From: Halioglobus japonicus
GTDB lineage: Bacteria > Pseudomonadota > Gammaproteobacteria > Pseudomonadales > Halieaceae
Direction: 5' to 3'
Length of the DNA: 64,000 nt
Assembly: GCF_001983995.1 (NCBI RefSeq)
Contig: NZ_CP019450.1
Location: 3,968,001 to 4,032,000, forward strand
Shown: piece by piece, positions 61,799-64,000 of the stretch
How positions within the stretch are numbered: the first letter of the stretch is position 1
Layout: each line of letters opens with the position of its first letter
Program-made: the position numbers and the translations under genes
The notes under the pieces: generated by a model
Told to the model about the DNA's origin: nothing
The model's input: the letters and a program-made list of their open reading frames with translations, nothing else
Database searches by the model: none

Positions 61799-63022
61799 TT
61801 ACTCGATGATCTTGGCTACAACACCAGCGCCAACAGTACGACCACCTTCGCGGATCGCGAAGCGCAGGCCATCTTCCATCGCAATCGGAGCGATCAGAGT
61901 GGCAACCATCTGTACGTTGTCACCAGGCATTACCATCTCAACGCCTTCGGGCAGTTCACATGCACCGGTTACGTCAGTAGTACGGAAGTAGAACTGCGGA
62001 CGGTAGCCCTTAAAGAAAGGCGTGTGACGACCGCCTTCTTCCTTGGACAGAATGTAAACCTCAGCTTCAAACTTGGTGTGAGGGTTTACAGAACCGGGCT
62101 TGGACAGCACCTGGCCACGCTCAACTTCGTCACGCTTGGTGCCACGCAGCAGAATACCTACGTTCTCACCCGCACGACCTTCGTCCAGCAGCTTGCGGAA
62201 CATCTCAACACCAGTACAGGTAGTGGTCTGAGTGTCCTTGATACCAACGATCTCGATCTCTTCACCAACCTTGATGATGCCACGCTCAACACGGCCAGTT
62301 ACTACGGTACCGCGACCGGAGATGGAGAATACGTCTTCAACCGGCATCAGGAAGGCACCGTCAACGGCACGCTCGGGCTCAGGGATGTAAGAATCCAGAG
62401 TCTCTACCAGGGTCTTAACGGCAGTGGTGCCCAGCTCGTTCTCGTCTTCGCCGTTCAGCGCCATCAGCGCGGAACCACAGATGATCGGAGTGTCGTCACC
62501 GGGGAATTCGTACTGGTCCAGCAGCTCACGCAGCTCCATTTCAACCAGCTCTTTCATCTCTTCGTATTCTTCGGTGTCGGCGCCGCCACAGTCTTCTGCG
62601 AGCAGGTCAGCCTTGTTCAGGAATACAACGATGTAAGGTACGCCTACCTGACGAGACAGCAGGATGTGCTCACGAGTCTGGGGCATGGGGCCATCAGTAG
62701 CACCACAAACCAGGATCGCGCCGTCCATCTGCGCAGCACCGGTAATCATGTTCTTCACGTAGTCAGCGTGTCCGGGGCAGTCAACGTGCGCGTAGTGACG
62801 AATCGGAGAGTCGTACTCAACGTGAGAAGTCGCGATGGTGATGCCACGCTCTTTCTCTTCAGGTGCGTTGTCGATACCGTCGAAGGCTACCGCGTCGCCG
62901 CCCCATACTTCGGAGCATACGCGGGTCAGGGCCGCTGTCAGGGTAGTTTTACCGTGGTCAACGTGACCGATGGTGCCCACGTTTACGTGGGGCTTAGTAC
63001 GTTCAAACGTTTCTTTTGCCAT
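61799..63022 (-). CDS. tufB: Elongation factor Tu (copy B)
   Basis: An EF-Tu of 407 residues, identical in protein sequence to tufA at 40338-41561, with the same G motifs. It follows four tRNA genes, the tRNA-tufB arrangement of E. coli, and is followed by tRNA-Trp. Identity to tufA stops about 3 bases before the start codon and 8 bases beyond the stop, which limits the conversion tract to the coding sequence. One silent base difference was found (62777). Confidence 0.98.
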   Translation of the reverse strand: MAKETFERTKPHVNVGTIGHVDHGKTTLTAALTRVCSEVWGGDAVAFDGIDNAPEEKERGITIATSHVEYDSPIRHYAHVDCPGHADYVKNMITGAAQMDGAILVCGATDGPMPQTREHILLSRQVGVPYIVVFLNKADLLAEDCGGADTEEYEEMKELVEMELRELLDQYEFPGDDTPIICGSALMALNGEDENELGTTAVKTLVETLDSYIPEPERAVDGAFLMPVEDVFSISGRGTVVTGRVERGIIKVGEEIEIVGIKDTQTTTCTGVEMFRKLLDEGRAGENVGILLRGTKRDEVERGQVLSKPGSVNPHTKFEAEVYILSKEEGGRHTPFFKGYRPQFYFRTTDVTGACELPEGVEMVMPGDNVQMVATLIAPIAMEDGLRFAIREGGRTVGAGVVAKIIE

Positions 63023-63109
63023 TACGACAATCTCCTGTCTACGCCGGCCCTGGGCCGTATCAACCGCTTAGTTAAAAACCTAACAACTTCAATTACTTAA
63101 GAGCGAAAG

Positions 63110-63185
<76 letters not shown>

Positions 63186-63202
63186 CTCAAAACCTTCAAC
63201 TC

Positions 63203-63276
<74 letters not shown>

Positions 63277-63350
63277 GGTACCGCTAAACCTAATTGTCTT
63301 GCCCTTCTGGGCTTTACCCCTGAACCAGGCCCACTGACTCAGTCAAAACA

Positions 63351-63434
63351 TGGTGGAGGGGGGTGGATTCGAACCACCGAAGCTTTCGCGTCAGATTTAC
63401 AGTCTGATCCCTTTGGCCACTCGGGAACCCCTCC
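63351..63434 (-). tRNA. tRNA-Tyr (anticodon GTA)
   Basis: An 84-nt class II tRNA with a long variable arm and CCA. The acceptor is GGAGGGG/CCCCTCC and the anticodon loop is CTGTAAA. The six-base C run at the acceptor junction is intact, unlike many G/C runs in the coding genes. Confidence 0.97.
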
Positions 63435-63609
63435 AGAAGGCGGCATATTGTCCGGATGACCACCCCTTATGTCAACCGCTTCTCCCAATAAAATTATCGA
63501 CTTACGCACACTTTCTGAGCCAGCCTGAAACGCCGCTTTCAGGCGCTCTCCCGCTGCGGTCAATGCGCCGCAATCGAGGGCGAAGTCGAGAAGAGAAGCA
63601 AGGGTGGAA

Positions 63610-63685
63610 TGGAGCTGGCGAGAGGAATCGAACCCCCGACCGGCTGATTACAAATCAGCTGCTCTACCTACTGAGCTACGCCAGC
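63610..63685 (-). tRNA. tRNA-Thr (anticodon TGT)
   Basis: A 76-nt cloverleaf with CCA. The acceptor is GCTGGCG/CGCCAGC and the anticodon loop is TTTGTAA. It is the first gene of the tRNA-tufB transcript. A TATACA at 63710-63715 (minus strand) could be its -10 box, but no good -35 is seen. Confidence 0.97.
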
Positions 63686-63839
63686 CAAATCCAGACCGGT
63701 GAGTAGGACTGTATAGAAAGAGGAAACTTGCGATACGCACCTGACTCAACGGCGGGCAATTCTAGGGGAAGCATTGGGGGGATGCAATAGGTTTAAGGGC
63801 GATTTACACCCTAACTTTCTTTGCCTCCCCCCCTATACC

Positions 63840-64000
63840 CTAGTCCTCAAACAGGGCGGCCTCTTTTGAACTAGTCAAAACTGTTTGCTCGGCCCCATCC
63901 TGACCACTTTTTGGGTGGTAGACACCATAAGGCATCGCCTTCACCGCCTCCTGATGAACGCTACGGGCGATTGGAACATAGTCAGTCACCGCCGTACTAA
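63840..64000 (-). CDS. C-terminal end of an unrecognised protein, cut by the window edge
   Basis: The last 53 codons of a gene on the minus strand, ending at TAG 63840-63842. The visible text includes VTDYVPIARSVHQEAVKAMP, YGVYHPKSGQDG and the end EAALFED. I do not recognise the family, and the N-terminus lies outside the window. The codon use looks like a real gene. It is upstream of the tRNA cluster and could be cotranscribed or end before its promoter. Confidence 0.5.
   Translation of the reverse strand, partial: STAVTDYVPIARSVHQEAVKAMPYGVYHPKSGQDGAEQTVLTSSKEAALFED

Overview
The window reads as chromosomal DNA of a marine-type gammaproteobacterium. The gene orders queC-queE-cpoB-pal-tolBARQ-ybgC-ruvBAC, tRNA-tufB-tRNA-Trp-secE-nusG-rplKAJL-rpoBC and rpsL-rpsG-fusA-tufA are gammaproteobacterial. 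The TonB-dependent receptors, a Pseudomonas DesB-like acyl desaturase and the sulfotransferase/sulfatase/PhyH genes point to the Cellvibrionales/Halieaceae neighbourhood. That family placement is inference; there is no rRNA in the window.

Layout. 1-3.5 kb: two divergent TonB-dependent receptors, the left one cut by the window edge and broken by an in-frame stop. 3.5-6 kb: thioesterase, exported peroxiredoxin and OafA-type acyltransferase. 6.1-15.3 kb: two convergent runs of tailoring genes, with sulfotransferase-GT2-sulfotransferase on + and sulfotransferase-GT2-methyltransferase-sulfatase-PhyH-PhyH on -. I could not assign this cluster to a described pathway. 15.4-16.5 kb: two small lipoproteins, a terminator and tRNA-Lys. 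16.6-28.3 kb: queuosine genes, Tol-Pal, Ruv, yebC, aspS and an FmdB-like protein, all on -. 28.5-39.8 kb: housekeeping and metabolic genes including an HU protein with a lysine-rich tail, proS, a LuxR regulator beside a glutamine synthetase-like enzyme, a MATE exporter, a desaturase and glutathione peroxidase. 39.8-40.3 kb: a gene-free, structured stretch. 40.3-63.7 kb: the translation/transcription superoperon on -, ending upstream in four tRNA genes. A 4.6-kb block between rpoC and rpsL holds an EF-G paralogue on + and two decayed genes on -.

Sequence quality matters for reading this window. At least nine genes are broken by one missing G/C (two in one case) inside a G/C run. They include ruvA, ruvB, rplK and nusG, which are normally intact, and adding the base restores family-typical lengths. 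These look like consensus errors rather than biology. I give the full extents and treat those genes as functional. Three genuine-looking lesions are of another kind: a stop in the left TonB receptor, two stops in the gene at 47.2-47.9 kb, and a deletion that fused an MBOAT gene to an SGNH acetyltransferase gene at 48.1-49.4 kb.

How the genes work together: the tRNA, EF-Tu, EF-G, ribosomal protein and RNA polymerase genes form the core expression locus; Tol-Pal/CpoB maintains the envelope during division; Ruv processes Holliday junctions; QueC/QueE make the deazaguanine precursor of queuosine. The 4.9-15.3 kb cluster probably builds and edits a sulfated, methylated or acylated glycoconjugate.
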